The notes: generated from the sequence alone by a model not told the origin. A stretch of 64,000 nt of DNA from Chromohalobacter moromii (GCF_023091865.1 NZ_JAHXDI010000001.1:1-64000), one strand, 5' to 3'. Shown: positions 46,856 to 57,021, numbered from the stretch's first letter. Translations and numbers: made by a program.

Positions 46856-47977
46856 ATGAATCAACCGTTCAATGCCTTCCGCACATGCACGGCCGCGTCG
46901 GTTTCTCCTCGTCTGGACGTGCGCCGGTTGCGCCATCGTTATGCCGAGCATGTCGCCGTGGAAGAGGTCAGTCTCGAGGTGATGCCGGGCGAAGTGGTGT
47001 GCCTGCTGGGGCCGTCGGGCTGCGGCAAGACAACGGTGTTGCGCCTCGTGGCCGGTCTCGAACGTTTGCAGCATGGCGAACTCTACCTGGGAGGCGAGGC
47101 GCTCAGTACGTCCGGTGGCCGTCATGTGCCTCCCGAGAAGCGCAGCGTCGGCTTGGCGTTTCAGGAAGCGGCGTTGTTCCCTCACCTCAGTGTGCTGGAC
47201 AACGTCGCCTTCGGCCTGGATGGCTTGCCGGCGTCGCAGCGGCGCGCCCGCGCCCGCCATTGGCTCGATCAGCTGGGCATGGCAGCCCGCGCCGAAAGCT
47301 ATCCGCACCAGTTGTCGGGTGGCCAGCAGCAGCGCGTGGCCCTGGCCCGCGCCCTGGCGCCGTCGCCGCAGCTGATGCTGCTGGACGAGCCGTTCTCCAG
47401 TCTCGATGCGCGCCTGCGCGAACAGATTCGCGACGATACCCTGCACGCGCTCAAGCAGGGAGAAGCCGGGACGCTGCTGGTGACGCACGACCCCGAGGAG
47501 GCGATGTTCATGGCGGATCGCATCGCCCTGATGCGCGAGGGGCGCGTGGTGCAGTGGGGGACGCCCTATCAGTTGTACTGCCAGCCGCAGGACCCTTTCG
47601 TGGTGACGTTTTTCGGTGCCGTCAACGAGTGGTCAGGCGACGTCCGCAACGCTGCCGTGGCGACACCGGCGGGTACGGTGGCGGCGCCGACGCTTGCCGA
47701 GGGCGCGCGGGCGCGCGTGATGATTCGCCCGGAGGCGATTCGTGTGACGCCGCTCGCTCACGCCGCCAGCGCGGTGGAGACGTCTGCGCCCCGGCAGGCC
47801 CGTGTGGTCATGGCCAAGCTCCTGGGACGCAGCAGCCTGCTGCACCTGGCCGCAGCCGATGGCGGGGGTGGCGAGGTGCATCTGCACGCTCAGGTGCCCG
47901 GCGTTTTCCTGCCGGATGTCGGCACGTCGCTGGCCTTGGAACTGGATGCTTCACAGTGCTTCGTGTTTCCCGCCTGA
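46856..47977 (+). CDS. Ferric iron ABC transporter ATP-binding protein (FbpC type)
   Basis: A 373-residue ATPase with Walker A GPSGCGKTT, signature LSGGQQQRVALARAL, Walker B MLLDEPFSSLD, switch LLVTHDPEEAM and a C-terminal TOBE-like domain (about 240-373, RARVMIRPEAIRV). ATG 46856 (MNQPFN) is my choice although its RBS is weak; the frame is open back to 46760. It is transcribed toward the permease gene, and the 3' ends of the two overlap by 27 bases. Confidence 0.9.
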   Translation: MNQPFNAFRTCTAASVSPRLDVRRLRHRYAEHVAVEEVSLEVMPGEVVCLLGPSGCGKTTVLRLVAGLERLQHGELYLGGEALSTSGGRHVPPEKRSVGLAFQEAALFPHLSVLDNVAFGLDGLPASQRRARARHWLDQLGMAARAESYPHQLSGGQQQRVALARALAPSPQLMLLDEPFSSLDARLREQIRDDTLHALKQGEAGTLLVTHDPEEAMFMADRIALMREGRVVQWGTPYQLYCQPQDPFVVTFFGAVNEWSGDVRNAAVATPAGTVAAPTLAEGARARVMIRPEAIRVTPLAHAASAVETSAPRQARVVMAKLLGRSSLLHLAAADGGGGEVHLHAQVPGVFLPDVGTSLALELDASQCFVFPA

Positions 47978-49654
47978 GGCCCCGGGGCGCGCGTGGCGAA
48001 TCGCTCGACTGAGCAGGATGACGGGAATGACGCCGACCAGGACGATGGCCAACGATGACGAGGCGGCCTCTGCCAGGCGCTCGTCGGCGGCCAGGTTGTG
48101 CGCGCGCACCGCCAAGGTGTCGAAATCGAAGGGGCGCAGGATCACCGTCGCGGGCAATTCCTTCATGACATCGACGAAGACCAGCAGCAGGGCCGCCCAC
48201 AGGCTGCCTCTCATGAGCGGGGTATGAACGCGCCGGAGGGTGCCGCCGGCGGTCTGGCCCAGCGTGCGGGACGCCGCATCCATGCTGGGGGTGACCTTGG
48301 CCAGGCTCGCTTCCACGGTATTGAACGATACCGCCAGAAAGCGCACGACATAGGCATATATCAAGACGAAGGCCGTCCCGCTCAGTATCAGACCGGTCTC
48401 AATGCCGAGCTGACCGTTCAACCAGGCATAGAGGTGGCGGTCGACCCAGGTGAGTGGGATCAAAATCCCCACCGCGACGACCGAGCCGGGTACGGCATAG
48501 CCCATGGCGGCGATGTGTGTGGCCGTCCGGGTGGTGCGGCCGGGATGCAGGCGCACGCCATAGCTGAGCACGAGCGCGAGACCCACGGCGACCAGTGCCG
48601 CGAGGGCCGCGAGCATGAGGCTGTTGCCGGCGTAGTCCAGGAAGCGGGCGCCGAGAACGTCATCGCCCGTATCCAGGGCGAGGTCGGCGAGAATGGCGCC
48701 GGGCAGCACGAAGCCGATGCCGATGGGCAAGGCACAGGCGAGGCAAGCGCCCCCGGCATGCCAGCCGCGGAGGGTGAACTCCGGCAATTGGCGATAGCGA
48801 CCGGTGGTGTGGAAGTATCGACGGCGGCCGCGCGAGAGGCGTTCCAGGGCGACCACGATGATCACGAAGGCCAGCAGGCAGGCAGCCAGTTGCGCGGCGG
48901 CGACGGGTTCGCCCATGCCGAACCAGGTGCGATAGATCCCCGTGGTGAAGGTGTCCACGCCGAAGTACTGCACCGCGCCGAACTCGTTGAGCGTTTCCAT
49001 CAATACCAGAGAGACGCCGCCGATGATCGCCGGTCGCGCCAGTGGCACGGCGACCGTCGTGAACAGTCGCCAGGGACCACGCCCCAGCGTGCGCCCCACA
49101 TCCAGCACGCAGGCCGACTGTTCGAGGAATGCCGCGCGGGTGAGCAGGTAGACGTAGGGGTAGAGCACCAGGGTGATCAGCAGCGTGGCGCCGCCCAGCG
49201 AGCGGATATTGGGAAAGACGTAGTCCCCGTGGTCCCAGCCGAAGAGCGCGCGCAGTTCGCTTTGCAGGGGGCCGGCGTACTGCAGGAAGTCGGTATAGGC
49301 GTAGGCGATGACGTAAGTGGGCACGGCCAGGGGCAACAGCAGCGCCCACTCGAAGACGCGGCGGCCCGGAAAGCGGCACATGGCGATCAGCCAGGCGGTG
49401 CCGGTTCCGATGACGGTCGTGCCGATGCCGACGCCCAGCGCCAGCCAGAGGGTGTTGGTGAGGTACCCGGTGAGCACGGTGTCCGCGAGATGCGCCCAGA
49501 TCGCCCGCGAGGGGATCAGCACGTGGACGAGGACCGTGATGACCGGCAGGGCCACGCTCAGTGCAACGCCAAGCGTCACCAGGCTCCAGGGGTCGACATG
49601 CCGACGGTGTCGGGAACGGAAGAAGAAGGCCGGTCGGCTACCGAAGAGTGGCAT
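47951..49654 (-). CDS. Ferric iron ABC transporter permease (FbpB type, fused double domain)
   Basis: A 567-residue membrane protein with two permease domains in tandem, each with an EAA-type loop (CVLDVGRTLGRGPWRLFTTVAVPLARPAI in the first; DAASRTLGQTAGGTLRRVHTPLMRGSL in the second), and about twelve helices. This matches FbpB/SfuB iron permeases. AAAGGA precedes ATG 49654. It sits in the opposite orientation to its ATPase and its own promoter must lie in 49655-49848. I see no Fur-like sequence there. Confidence 0.9.
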   Translation of the reverse strand: MPLFGSRPAFFFRSRHRRHVDPWSLVTLGVALSVALPVITVLVHVLIPSRAIWAHLADTVLTGYLTNTLWLALGVGIGTTVIGTGTAWLIAMCRFPGRRVFEWALLLPLAVPTYVIAYAYTDFLQYAGPLQSELRALFGWDHGDYVFPNIRSLGGATLLITLVLYPYVYLLTRAAFLEQSACVLDVGRTLGRGPWRLFTTVAVPLARPAIIGGVSLVLMETLNEFGAVQYFGVDTFTTGIYRTWFGMGEPVAAAQLAACLLAFVIIVVALERLSRGRRRYFHTTGRYRQLPEFTLRGWHAGGACLACALPIGIGFVLPGAILADLALDTGDDVLGARFLDYAGNSLMLAALAALVAVGLALVLSYGVRLHPGRTTRTATHIAAMGYAVPGSVVAVGILIPLTWVDRHLYAWLNGQLGIETGLILSGTAFVLIYAYVVRFLAVSFNTVEASLAKVTPSMDAASRTLGQTAGGTLRRVHTPLMRGSLWAALLLVFVDVMKELPATVILRPFDFDTLAVRAHNLAADERLAEAASSSLAIVLVGVIPVILLSRAIRHARPGASGGKHEAL

Positions 49655-49848
49655 GTCACGTTCCTTTGGCGGGCGGCGATGAGATGCGGGTGAGACGCGC
49701 TGGCAACTGCGAATGCTATCATCTTCGCCGTATAGCGACATCGCCCATCGGGCGCGGAGGCGTCGTTTCGTCGGTGTGTCCTCAAGCGTCGTGGGGGCAA
49801 ATTAGTGTATCCTACTCGCCCCTGTAGTCCGTCCGGTGAACGCGAGAT

Positions 49849-50901
49849 ATGAAAATCAAGAAGCGACTGTATACGGCCCTGGCATTGGTCGTGTTGGTGC
49901 TGGCGGCCCTCGCTTGGGGGATACATTGGTGGCAGACGGGCCGTTTCTTCGAAGAGACCGATAACGCTTACGTGCATGCCGACAGTGTGGCGATGCGGGC
50001 GGAGGTCAGCGGGCGTGTCGACGAGGTCGCGGTGTCCGATAACCAGCGCGTCGAGGCCGGCGATATCCTGGTGAAGCTCGACCCCAGCGATGCCAAGTCT
50101 CAACTGGCCCAGACCCAGGCGGCATTGGCCGTGGCCCAGGCCAATGCCGTCAGTGCCGATCGTCAGATCGAGCAGCAACGCGCGTCGATCGACGAGGCCA
50201 AGGCTCAGGTGAGCTCGGCGCAGGCAGATCTCGAGCAGGCACGCTTGCATCTCGAGCGCTCGAAGCGTCTGGCCGAGAAGAACTATGCTTCTCAGCAAGA
50301 CTACCAGGACGACCAAGCGGCGGTGCAGGTTGCGGAAGCGACGCTGGCGGCGCGGCGCGCCACGTTGTCGTCATCACGCAAGCAGCTCGATGTGCTCGAG
50401 GCCGAAAGCGACAGTGCCGAGGCCAACATCGAATCCGCCCAGGCCGATGTCGATAACGCTCGCCACCAACTCGACAAGACCCGCCTGACAGCACCGGTGG
50501 ATGGCGTGATCGGCAACAAGACGGTCGAGGTCGGCACGCTGGCCCAACCGTCGTTGACCTTGATGCAATTGGTGCCGATTCGCTCGGCCTATGTCATTGC
50601 CAATTACAAGGAAACCCAGACCGCGCGTATGCGGCCGGGGCAGCCGGTGTCGTTGCACGTCGATGCCTATCCCGATACCGAATTCGAGGGCGTCGTCGAT
50701 AGCTTGGCGCCTGCCACGGGCTCGCGCTTCAGTCTGTTGCCGCAGGATAACGCCACCGGCAACTTCAATAAGATCGTCCAACGGGTGCCGGTGCGTATTC
50801 GCGTGACGGGGCCGGATGATGCCTTGGAGCGCTTACGCGATGGCCTCTCGGTGGTGCCCTCGGTGGATACACGCGACCTCCACCCCGAGGGCGACGATTA
50901 A
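49849..50901 (+). CDS. EmrA-type membrane fusion protein
   Basis: A 350-residue HlyD-family periplasmic adaptor: one N-terminal membrane helix (about 6-25), a barrel-sandwich segment (NAYVHADSVAMRAEVSGRVDEVAVSDNQRVEAGD), a long alpha-hairpin coiled coil (about 85-205) and a closing barrel (about 210-340). It links the inner-membrane pump of the next gene to an outer-membrane channel. Its stop codon is immediately followed by the pump's ATG. No local regulator gene is present. Confidence 0.92.
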   Translation: MKIKKRLYTALALVVLVLAALAWGIHWWQTGRFFEETDNAYVHADSVAMRAEVSGRVDEVAVSDNQRVEAGDILVKLDPSDAKSQLAQTQAALAVAQANAVSADRQIEQQRASIDEAKAQVSSAQADLEQARLHLERSKRLAEKNYASQQDYQDDQAAVQVAEATLAARRATLSSSRKQLDVLEAESDSAEANIESAQADVDNARHQLDKTRLTAPVDGVIGNKTVEVGTLAQPSLTLMQLVPIRSAYVIANYKETQTARMRPGQPVSLHVDAYPDTEFEGVVDSLAPATGSRFSLLPQDNATGNFNKIVQRVPVRIRVTGPDDALERLRDGLSVVPSVDTRDLHPEGDD

Positions 50902-52452
50902 ATGGCGGAGGCGACCGCAAACGGCTCGTCGGGCCCGCAGGAAGCCCCTTCACGGCGTACCCAGCTGGCCTTCGTGGCGGCGGTGTTCGGTATGTTCATG
51001 GCGATTCTGGATATCCAGATCGTCGCCAGCTCCCTCAATGAAATTCAGGCCGGGGTTTCGGCCAGCGCCGATGAAATATCCTGGGTTCAGACCTCATATT
51101 TGATCGCCGAGATCATCATGATCCCGCTATCGGGCATGCTGACGCGGATTCTTTCCACCCGTGTCGCGCTCGTGACCTCGTGCTTGGGCTTCACGCTGGC
51201 GAGCCTCGGCTGCGCCATGGCCAACTCCATCGAATCGTTGATCGTGCTGCGGGCCATCCAGGGCTTCATGGGCGGGGCGATGATTCCCATCGCCTATGCC
51301 ATTAGCTTCAGTGTCTTTCCGCGACGCATGATGGGCACGGTGCAGGGTGTGATGGGTTTGGTGGCGACCTTGGCTCCGTCGATCGGGCCGACCGTGGGCG
51401 GCTACATCACCGAGTTCGCGAGCTGGCATTGGCTGTTTCTCGCCAATCTCGTGCCCGGTGTCCTGGTGTCGCTGGCGGTGTGGCGGCTTCTGGACATCGA
51501 CCGTCCCGATCATCGGGCGCTGCGCCATCTCGATCTCATCGGCCTGGCGCTTTTGGCACTGTTCTTGGGCACGCTGGAGTTTTCGCTGGAAGAAGGCCCT
51601 GGCGATGACTGGTTCGCCAGCCGTACGATCCTCATCGCCGCCATCGTCTGCGCACTCACCTCGGTGGGGTTCTTCTGGCGCGCGCTACGCCACCGTCATC
51701 CCATCGTCGACTTGCGTGCCTTCGTCAATCTCAACTTCGCCGTGGGGGCGTGGCTAGGGTTCGTGGTGGGGATCGGCTTGTATGGTCTGGTGTATCTGCT
51801 GCCGCTGTTTCTGGGCAACGTGCGCGGCTATTCGGCCTTACAGATCGGCGAGGTCATGATCGTGACCGGGGTGGCGATGTTTTTGACCGCGCCGCTAGTG
51901 GGGCGTGCCTCGGACAAGGTCGACCTGCGTGTCTTGCTGTTGCTGGGTATGCTGTTGACCGGTATCGGCACGGTGATGAATGCCAACCTGACCGCCGAAT
52001 CGGGTTTCGACACGTTTTTCTGGCCACAGGTAGTACGCGGCGTGGGACTGGTGATGTGCCTGATCCCGACCTCGCGCATTGCTTTCGGCACCTTGCCGCC
52101 GAGCGAGGTCGGCAACGCCAGTGGCCTGTTCAACGTGATGCGCAATCTCGGCGGGGCGGTGGGCCTGGCGCTGCTGGACACGATTCGCGACTGGCGGGAA
52201 GACTACCACTGGAATCAGTTGATTCCTGCCATCGATCAAGGCCGTGAGGTGGTCAACGCGACCCAGGCACAGTATCAGCAGCTGCTGGCGTCGACCGGCG
52301 ACCCACAGACGGCCTCGGTCGAGATGATGGCGCGGACTCTGCTCGAGCAAAGCATGGTCATGGCCTACAACGATATCTTCCTGTGGCTGGGCGCGCTGTA
52401 CCTGTTAGTGGCGCCGTTGATTCTGCTACTGAAAAAGCCCCAGCACGCGTGA
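50902..52452 (+). CDS. EmrB/QacA-type DHA2 multidrug efflux transporter
   Basis: A 516-residue MFS protein with about 14 transmembrane helices. DHA2 motifs include FMAILDIQIVASSLNEIQ in helix 1, LSGMLTRILSTRVALVTSCLGF, RAIQGFMGGAMIPIAYA and LVATLAPSIGPTVGGYI. It exports hydrophobic toxicants with the adaptor encoded immediately upstream, driven by the proton gradient. The substrate cannot be deduced. Confidence 0.93.
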   Translation: MAEATANGSSGPQEAPSRRTQLAFVAAVFGMFMAILDIQIVASSLNEIQAGVSASADEISWVQTSYLIAEIIMIPLSGMLTRILSTRVALVTSCLGFTLASLGCAMANSIESLIVLRAIQGFMGGAMIPIAYAISFSVFPRRMMGTVQGVMGLVATLAPSIGPTVGGYITEFASWHWLFLANLVPGVLVSLAVWRLLDIDRPDHRALRHLDLIGLALLALFLGTLEFSLEEGPGDDWFASRTILIAAIVCALTSVGFFWRALRHRHPIVDLRAFVNLNFAVGAWLGFVVGIGLYGLVYLLPLFLGNVRGYSALQIGEVMIVTGVAMFLTAPLVGRASDKVDLRVLLLLGMLLTGIGTVMNANLTAESGFDTFFWPQVVRGVGLVMCLIPTSRIAFGTLPPSEVGNASGLFNVMRNLGGAVGLALLDTIRDWREDYHWNQLIPAIDQGREVVNATQAQYQQLLASTGDPQTASVEMMARTLLEQSMVMAYNDIFLWLGALYLLVAPLILLLKKPQHA

Positions 52453-52499
52453 TTCATGTGCCAACGGCCGGGGCAGTAGTCGTTCAGCAAAGCAGTCGT

Positions 52500-52769
52500 T
52501 CAGTAATGTGGAGGAATCTCGTCGCTAGGTCTCGGGGCATCGTCATCGCTCATATGGTCGACACTTTGACGCAGGTTGCGCAGGCGTTCGCGTAGCATGT
52601 CATTGGTGCGTTCGAGCTGGGCCACGCGGCGGTCCTGCGCGGCCAGGGCATGGTCGAGCGTGTCCAGCCAGTCTTCCTGATAGGCGAGCCGGGACTCCAG
52701 TGCTTCGAGGCGGTCGCGCGTGGTGTCCTCGGTCATGCTAGAATCTTTCGACGGTGTGTCACCGTTCAT
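52500..52769 (-). CDS. slyX: SlyX family protein
   Basis: A short coiled-coil protein (heptads through [36 protein letters not shown]) with the characteristic C-terminal PPHY. Function of the family is unknown. The start is uncertain: ATG 52769 gives 89 residues with a weak AAGGTG site, and ATG 52736 gives 78 residues with the more typical [11 protein letters not shown] start. Confidence 0.85.
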   Translation of the reverse strand: MNGDTPSKDSSMTEDTTRDRLEALESRLAYQEDWLDTLDHALAAQDRRVAQLERTNDMLRERLRNLRQSVDHMSDDDAPRPSDEIPPHY

Positions 52770-52918
52770 TTCTGGCACCTTATACAATGCGTTCAATAGC
52801 ATTGTGTTCAAAAGTTGTGTTCATCACGTTGCGTAGTCACTGCGCAACTCATGTAGGCTCTGGACGCGCTCAGGCGCCAAGGGGCATTTCCATCGGACAA
52901 CAAGAGATATCGAGGTCC

Positions 52919-53386
52919 ATGAATCGTAAGATATTCCTACGTTGTAGTCTCATCAGTGTCCTATTGGCCATTCCTTCTCCACTGTTGATCGCACTGTTCG
53001 TGACGCTGACCGGCAGCGTACTGGAGTTTTCCCTGCTGCTGGAGGCCGATGGCATCGCCATCGCCTATAGTGCCACGGCCTTGGCCGTGTTCGTGCTGCT
53101 GTTGCTGGGAACGCTGAGCACGCAAGCCCTGGCCCCGCAGTCGCGGCAGCTGGCGCATCTCGCCGAGTTGGAAAACGATGACCGCGAAATTGGCGAAGTG
53201 AAGTGGTTCAACGTCAACAAGGGGTACGGCTTCATCACCCGCGACAGCGGCGAAGACGTGTTCGTGCATTTTCGCGCCATCCGCGGCAAGGGACATCGCA
53301 CACTCGCGGAAGGTCAGAAGGTCCGCTATCACGTCATCGAAAACGAACGTGGCCTGCAGGCCGATGATGTGACCGTGATTTCCTGA
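52919..53386 (+). CDS. Membrane-anchored cold-shock-domain protein
   Basis: A 155-residue protein with two N-terminal transmembrane helices (about 8-32 and 45-69), a linker, and a C-terminal cold-shock domain (about 90-155). The nucleic-acid-binding motifs RNP1 KGYGFIT (101-107) and RNP2 VFVHF (114-118) are intact. Most bacterial cold-shock proteins are soluble and about 70 residues, so tethering to the membrane is unusual. ATG 52919 follows GAGG at short spacing. A terminator follows. Confidence 0.85.
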   Translation: MNRKIFLRCSLISVLLAIPSPLLIALFVTLTGSVLEFSLLLEADGIAIAYSATALAVFVLLLLGTLSTQALAPQSRQLAHLAELENDDREIGEVKWFNVNKGYGFITRDSGEDVFVHFRAIRGKGHRTLAEGQKVRYHVIENERGLQADDVTVIS

Positions 53387-53413
53387 CCGCAGACCCTGCC
53401 ACGCAGGCATGAC

Positions 53414-53446
53414 AACGCCCCGTCCGGTTGCATCGGACGGGGCGTT
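53414..53446. terminator. Bidirectional terminator between the cold-shock and CDF genes
   Basis: A long stem (AACGCCCCGTCCG with its complement) with a 7-base loop lies between two convergent genes and is flanked by short A and T runs. Confidence 0.75.
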
Positions 53447-53458
53447 TCACGTGGATGA

Positions 53459-54394
53459 CTACTTGCCGTCATTAGGCGGTGGGGCATCCACATCGGCACG
53501 CGCCTCGGCCTCGACGAAGACGCGTTTGACCATGCTTTCTTCGGCCTTGATCGCGCGATCGAGTTCGGCAATGGCACGCTCGATGCGTTCGGCGGGCAAG
53601 CCCCGCTGAAAGCGGATGCTCAAGGTGGCGAGGATGAAATCCGGCCCCATGTGCATGGTCAGGACTTCGTTGACCGCTTCCACGCCATCGGCTTGGCCGG
53701 CCAACTGGCGAATGGTCTCGACCACGTCGCGGTTGGCGCTTTCGCCGATCAAAAGCCCCTTGGTCTCGGCGGCCAGCCAGATCGCCGTTCCGCCCAGGAC
53801 AAAGCCGATGACCACCGAGGCGATACCGTCGAAAATCGGGTTGCCGGTTGCTTGGCTCAGGGCGATGCCCACCAGGGCGACGATCAGACCAAGCAGTGCC
53901 GCGGAGTCTTCGAACACCACCACGAACATCGAAGGGTCCTTGCCACGCCGCACGGCCTGTACGTAGCTCCACTTACCCTTGGTCTTGCGGAATGCATTCA
54001 GCGCGAAGGCCCACGAGGCGCCTTCGAAGAGAATCCCCAGCCCCAGCACGATATAGTTGACCAGGGGCGACGTCATCGGTTCGGGATGCAGAATGTGCTG
54101 GACCCCTTCGTAGATCGATACGCCCGCACCCACGGCGAAGATCAGGATGGCGACCACGAAGCTCCAGAAGTAGACCTCCTTGCCATGGCCGAAGGGGAAC
54201 TGTTCGCTGGGTGGGCGGCTGGCGCGTTTCATGCCAAGCAGCAAAAGCACCTGATTACCGGTGTCGACCACCGAGTGAATGCCCTCGGAGAGCATCGCCG
54301 AACTACCGGTGAACGCGGCCGCCACGAACTTGGTGATCGCGATCAGCAGATTACCGCCCATGGCGGCATAGATGACCGGTTTGGATTCCGCCAT
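53459..54394 (-). CDS. Cation diffusion facilitator transporter
   Basis: A 311-residue CDF-family protein with about six helices and a C-terminal cytoplasmic domain. The metal-site segment of helix 2 reads EGIHSVVDTGNQ, where the usual HxxxD is H40 and D44. The loop after it is FPFGHGKEVYFW, and helix 5 carries VFEDSAALLG. Members export Zn, Mn, Fe or related ions; the metal cannot be assigned. It is the last gene of the dap-linked minus-strand run. Confidence 0.88.
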   Translation of the reverse strand: MAESKPVIYAAMGGNLLIAITKFVAAAFTGSSAMLSEGIHSVVDTGNQVLLLLGMKRASRPPSEQFPFGHGKEVYFWSFVVAILIFAVGAGVSIYEGVQHILHPEPMTSPLVNYIVLGLGILFEGASWAFALNAFRKTKGKWSYVQAVRRGKDPSMFVVVFEDSAALLGLIVALVGIALSQATGNPIFDGIASVVIGFVLGGTAIWLAAETKGLLIGESANRDVVETIRQLAGQADGVEAVNEVLTMHMGPDFILATLSIRFQRGLPAERIERAIAELDRAIKAEESMVKRVFVEAEARADVDAPPPNDGK

Positions 54395-54453
54395 GAAAGA
54401 GCGTCCTTGTCGGGTATGTGCTGGCGCACGAAGCGGGCAACGTGCAGCGTCGT

Positions 54454-54843
54454 TTACTGTCCCGAGTCTGGCCAGTCGATAGCGCCTTCCTCGCCATCAG
54501 CGCGGACGCGCCAGAAGCGATCCGGCTCGTCGCCGGGTTGCCACCCGCCCAACGAACAACGCACCTCGCAGCCAAGCGCCTGCGCGGCATCACGCGCGCA
54601 GTCCACATCGCGCGGCCAGGGGGTATGCGGACTGTCGAACCACAGGCTGGCGAAGCCATCGGCGGCCTGGGTCACCAGCAGTATCGGAACCTCGTTGCCA
54701 GCGTGGCGTGCTCGTGCCTGCCATTGGGCCTTGCCGCGCTTGACCAGCGTGGGCGGTTCGTCGAAGTGCCCGGCGAGCCAGCGTTGCACGGTCTCGATGT
54801 CGGCGTCGGCCAGATAGATCTCGATGTCGGGATAGCGCTCCAC
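54454..54843 (-). CDS. Conserved hypothetical protein downstream of dapE
   Basis: A 129-residue acidic soluble protein rich in Trp (WLAGHFDEPPTLVKRGKAQWQARARH, SLWFDSPHTPWPRDVDCARDAAQALG). I do not recognise a characterised family, though a similar small gene follows dapE in other gammaproteobacteria. It begins 8 bases after dapE, so it is almost certainly co-transcribed and may share translation with it. Confidence 0.75.
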   Translation of the reverse strand: MERYPDIEIYLADADIETVQRWLAGHFDEPPTLVKRGKAQWQARARHAGNEVPILLVTQAADGFASLWFDSPHTPWPRDVDCARDAAQALGCEVRCSLGGWQPGDEPDRFWRVRADGEEGAIDWPDSGQ

Positions 54844-54851
54844 GGCGGACC

Positions 54852-56009
54852 TCAGGTAAGCAAGCGTTGCATGATGGTCGTATAGAGACGGCTTAGCGTC
54901 TCCAGGTCGGCGGCGCGTATGCGCTCGTCGACCTTATGTATCGTGGCGTTGATCGGGCCCAGTTCGATGACTTGTGCACCCAGCGTGGCGACGAATCGGC
55001 CATCCGAGGTGCCACCGCCGGTCGATAGCTGCGGCCGATAGCCCAACATGTCTTCCACGCTGGCCACGGTGGCATCGACCAGGGCGCCCCCGGCGGTGAG
55101 GAAGGGCTCACCGTTGAGCGTCCAGTCGAGCGTGTAGTCGAGCGCAAAATCATCCAGGATCTCGGCGGTGCGCGCCTGCAACGTCTCGGCGGTGACCTCC
55201 GTGGAGAAGCGGAAATTGAAGACCACTTCCAGTTGACCGGGAATCACATTGGTCGCTCCGGTGCCGGCCTGGAGGTTGGATATCTGGAAGCTGGTCGCGG
55301 GGAAGAAGTCATTGCCGGTATCCCAATGCTCGGCGGCCAGCGCGGCTAATGCCGGAGTTGCTTCGTGCACGGGATTGCGCGCCAGATGTGGGTAGGCAAC
55401 ATGACCTTGTACGCCCTTGACGCGCAGGATGCCTCCCAGCGAACCGCGGCGGCCGTTTTTGAGGGTGTCGCCCAGGCGTTCGCTGGAAGAGGGTTCGCCC
55501 ACGATGCAGTAATCGGGCGCGACCCCTTTTTCACGCAGGTGCTCGACCACCGCGCGGGTACCGTGAACGGCGGGCCCTTCCTCGTCGGCGGTGATCAGAA
55601 AGCCGATTCGACCGGGATGCGCCGGGTGCGCGGCAAGGAAGTCTTCCACGGCGGTGATCATCGCCGCCAGGCTGCCTTTCATGTCCGCTGTGCCGCGTCC
55701 GCAAAGCATGCCTGCGGCGTCGATGCATGGCTCGAAGGGCGGATGTTCCCAGTCGCTTTCGGGCCCGGTGGGCACTACATCGGTATGCCCGGCGAACACT
55801 AGCATGGGGCCGCTATCGCCGCGTGTGGCCCAGAAGTTGTCGACCTCGCCGATACGCAAGCGTTCGACATGAAATCCCAGCTGCTCCAGACGCGCGATCA
55901 TCAGCGCCTGACAGCCGGCGTCGTCCGGGGTCACCGAACGACGACGCAGCAACTCGAAGGCCAGCGCCAGGGTCGGCGACGCCGGCGTGGTCCGATCAGT
56001 TGTGGGCAT
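54852..56009 (-). CDS. dapE: Succinyl-diaminopimelate desuccinylase
   Basis: A 385-residue M20-family zinc hydrolase in the succinylase branch of lysine and diaminopimelate synthesis. Metal ligands are visible in [23 protein letters not shown] and ITADEEGPA, and the C-terminal histidine in [10 protein letters not shown]. Its start lies 14 bases inside the end of dapD, indicating coupled translation. Confidence 0.95.
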   Translation of the reverse strand: MPTTDRTTPASPTLALAFELLRRRSVTPDDAGCQALMIARLEQLGFHVERLRIGEVDNFWATRGDSGPMLVFAGHTDVVPTGPESDWEHPPFEPCIDAAGMLCGRGTADMKGSLAAMITAVEDFLAAHPAHPGRIGFLITADEEGPAVHGTRAVVEHLREKGVAPDYCIVGEPSSSERLGDTLKNGRRGSLGGILRVKGVQGHVAYPHLARNPVHEATPALAALAAEHWDTGNDFFPATSFQISNLQAGTGATNVIPGQLEVVFNFRFSTEVTAETLQARTAEILDDFALDYTLDWTLNGEPFLTAGGALVDATVASVEDMLGYRPQLSTGGGTSDGRFVATLGAQVIELGPINATIHKVDERIRAADLETLSRLYTTIMQRLLT

Positions 56010-57021
56010 GCAGTGCCTCGTTGAGCGCCACGGCGCTCTTGTTGGTCAGGCACTCGATGCGGCCGTTCTGCGAGTTGCGACGCAGTAGCAGGTCGCTCTG
56101 ATTGGCCAGTTCGCGGCCGCTGACGGTACGCACCAGTTCGCCCTGATCGTCGAGTACGGCGATCTTGGCACCGGCCGTGATGTAAAGACCGGCTTCCACC
56201 GTGCAGCGGTCGCCCAACGGGATGCCGATGCCGGCATTAGCGCCGATCAGGCAACCCTCGCCGATGGAGATGATAATGTTGCCGCCGCCCGAGAGGGTAC
56301 CCATGGTCGAGCAGCCGCCGCCGAGATCCGAACCCTTGCCGATCACCACGCCGGCGGAAATACGTCCCTCGACCATGCCCGGGCCTTCGGTGCCGGCATT
56401 GAAGTTGCAGAAGCCTTCATGCATGACCGTGGTGCCTTCGCCGAGATAAGCGCCCAGGCGTACGCGGGCGGTGTCGCCGATGCGCACGCCTTTGGGCACT
56501 ACGTAGTCGGCCATCTTGGGGAACTTGTCGACGCAGTCGACAGTGAGCGGGCGGCCTTCGAGGCGCGCCTTGAGGCGCCGTGCGCCAATTTCGTCGACAT
56601 CGATGGGGCCCTCGTTGGTCCAGGCGATGTTCTTGAGCAGGCCGAACATGCCGTCGAGCTTGATGCCGTGAGGCTTGACCAGCCGATGCGAGAGCAGGTG
56701 CAGCTTGAGGTAGACCTCGGGCACGCTGGCCGGTGCATGATCCTCCTCGAGGAAGACCGCCACGAGCGGCCGCTGGCCAGCGGCGAAGGCCTCGGCCAAT
56801 TCGGCCTGTTCGTTATCGCCTGCCTGGCGTAGCGCCTCGGCGAGCGTTTGGCAGTGCTCGGGTAGGAAGCTGACCACGGCGTTGCCCGCCGGCGCGTTAA
56901 GCGCCTTGCGCGCTGCTGCGATCATGGCGTCATCGGGATGGAGCAGCGGCGTGGGGTAGTAGACGTCCAGCCACTCACCTTGGGTGTTCTGATGGCCGAT
57001 TCCGAGAGCGAAGCTCAGCAT
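55996..57021 (-). CDS. dapD: Tetrahydrodipicolinate N-succinyltransferase
   Basis: A 341-residue enzyme of the longer DapD type known from Pseudomonas. The N-terminal domain starts [24 protein letters not shown] left-handed beta-helix of hexapeptide repeats runs from about 190 to 300 ([33 protein letters not shown] and following). It succinylates tetrahydrodipicolinate with succinyl-CoA. GAGGA before ATG 57021 fixes the start. Confidence 0.94.
   Translation of the reverse strand: MLSFALGIGHQNTQGEWLDVYYPTPLLHPDDAMIAAARKALNAPAGNAVVSFLPEHCQTLAEALRQAGDNEQAELAEAFAAGQRPLVAVFLEEDHAPASVPEVYLKLHLLSHRLVKPHGIKLDGMFGLLKNIAWTNEGPIDVDEIGARRLKARLEGRPLTVDCVDKFPKMADYVVPKGVRIGDTARVRLGAYLGEGTTVMHEGFCNFNAGTEGPGMVEGRISAGVVIGKGSDLGGGCSTMGTLSGGGNIIISIGEGCLIGANAGIGIPLGDRCTVEAGLYITAGAKIAVLDDQGELVRTVSGRELANQSDLLLRRNSQNGRIECLTNKSAVALNEALHAHN

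Noticed and set aside
46783..48012. Second long plus-strand frame overlapping the iron ATPase gene
   Set aside because: Arg-rich translation without motifs in a shifted frame, whereas the called frame carries all ABC ATPase motifs.
48098..49693. Long plus-strand open frame (over 500 codons) opposite the iron permease gene
   Set aside because: Its translation is low-complexity, rich in Gln, Gly, Arg and His without hydrophobic cores. The minus strand encodes a clear two-domain permease, so the frame is an antisense by-product of high GC and codon bias.
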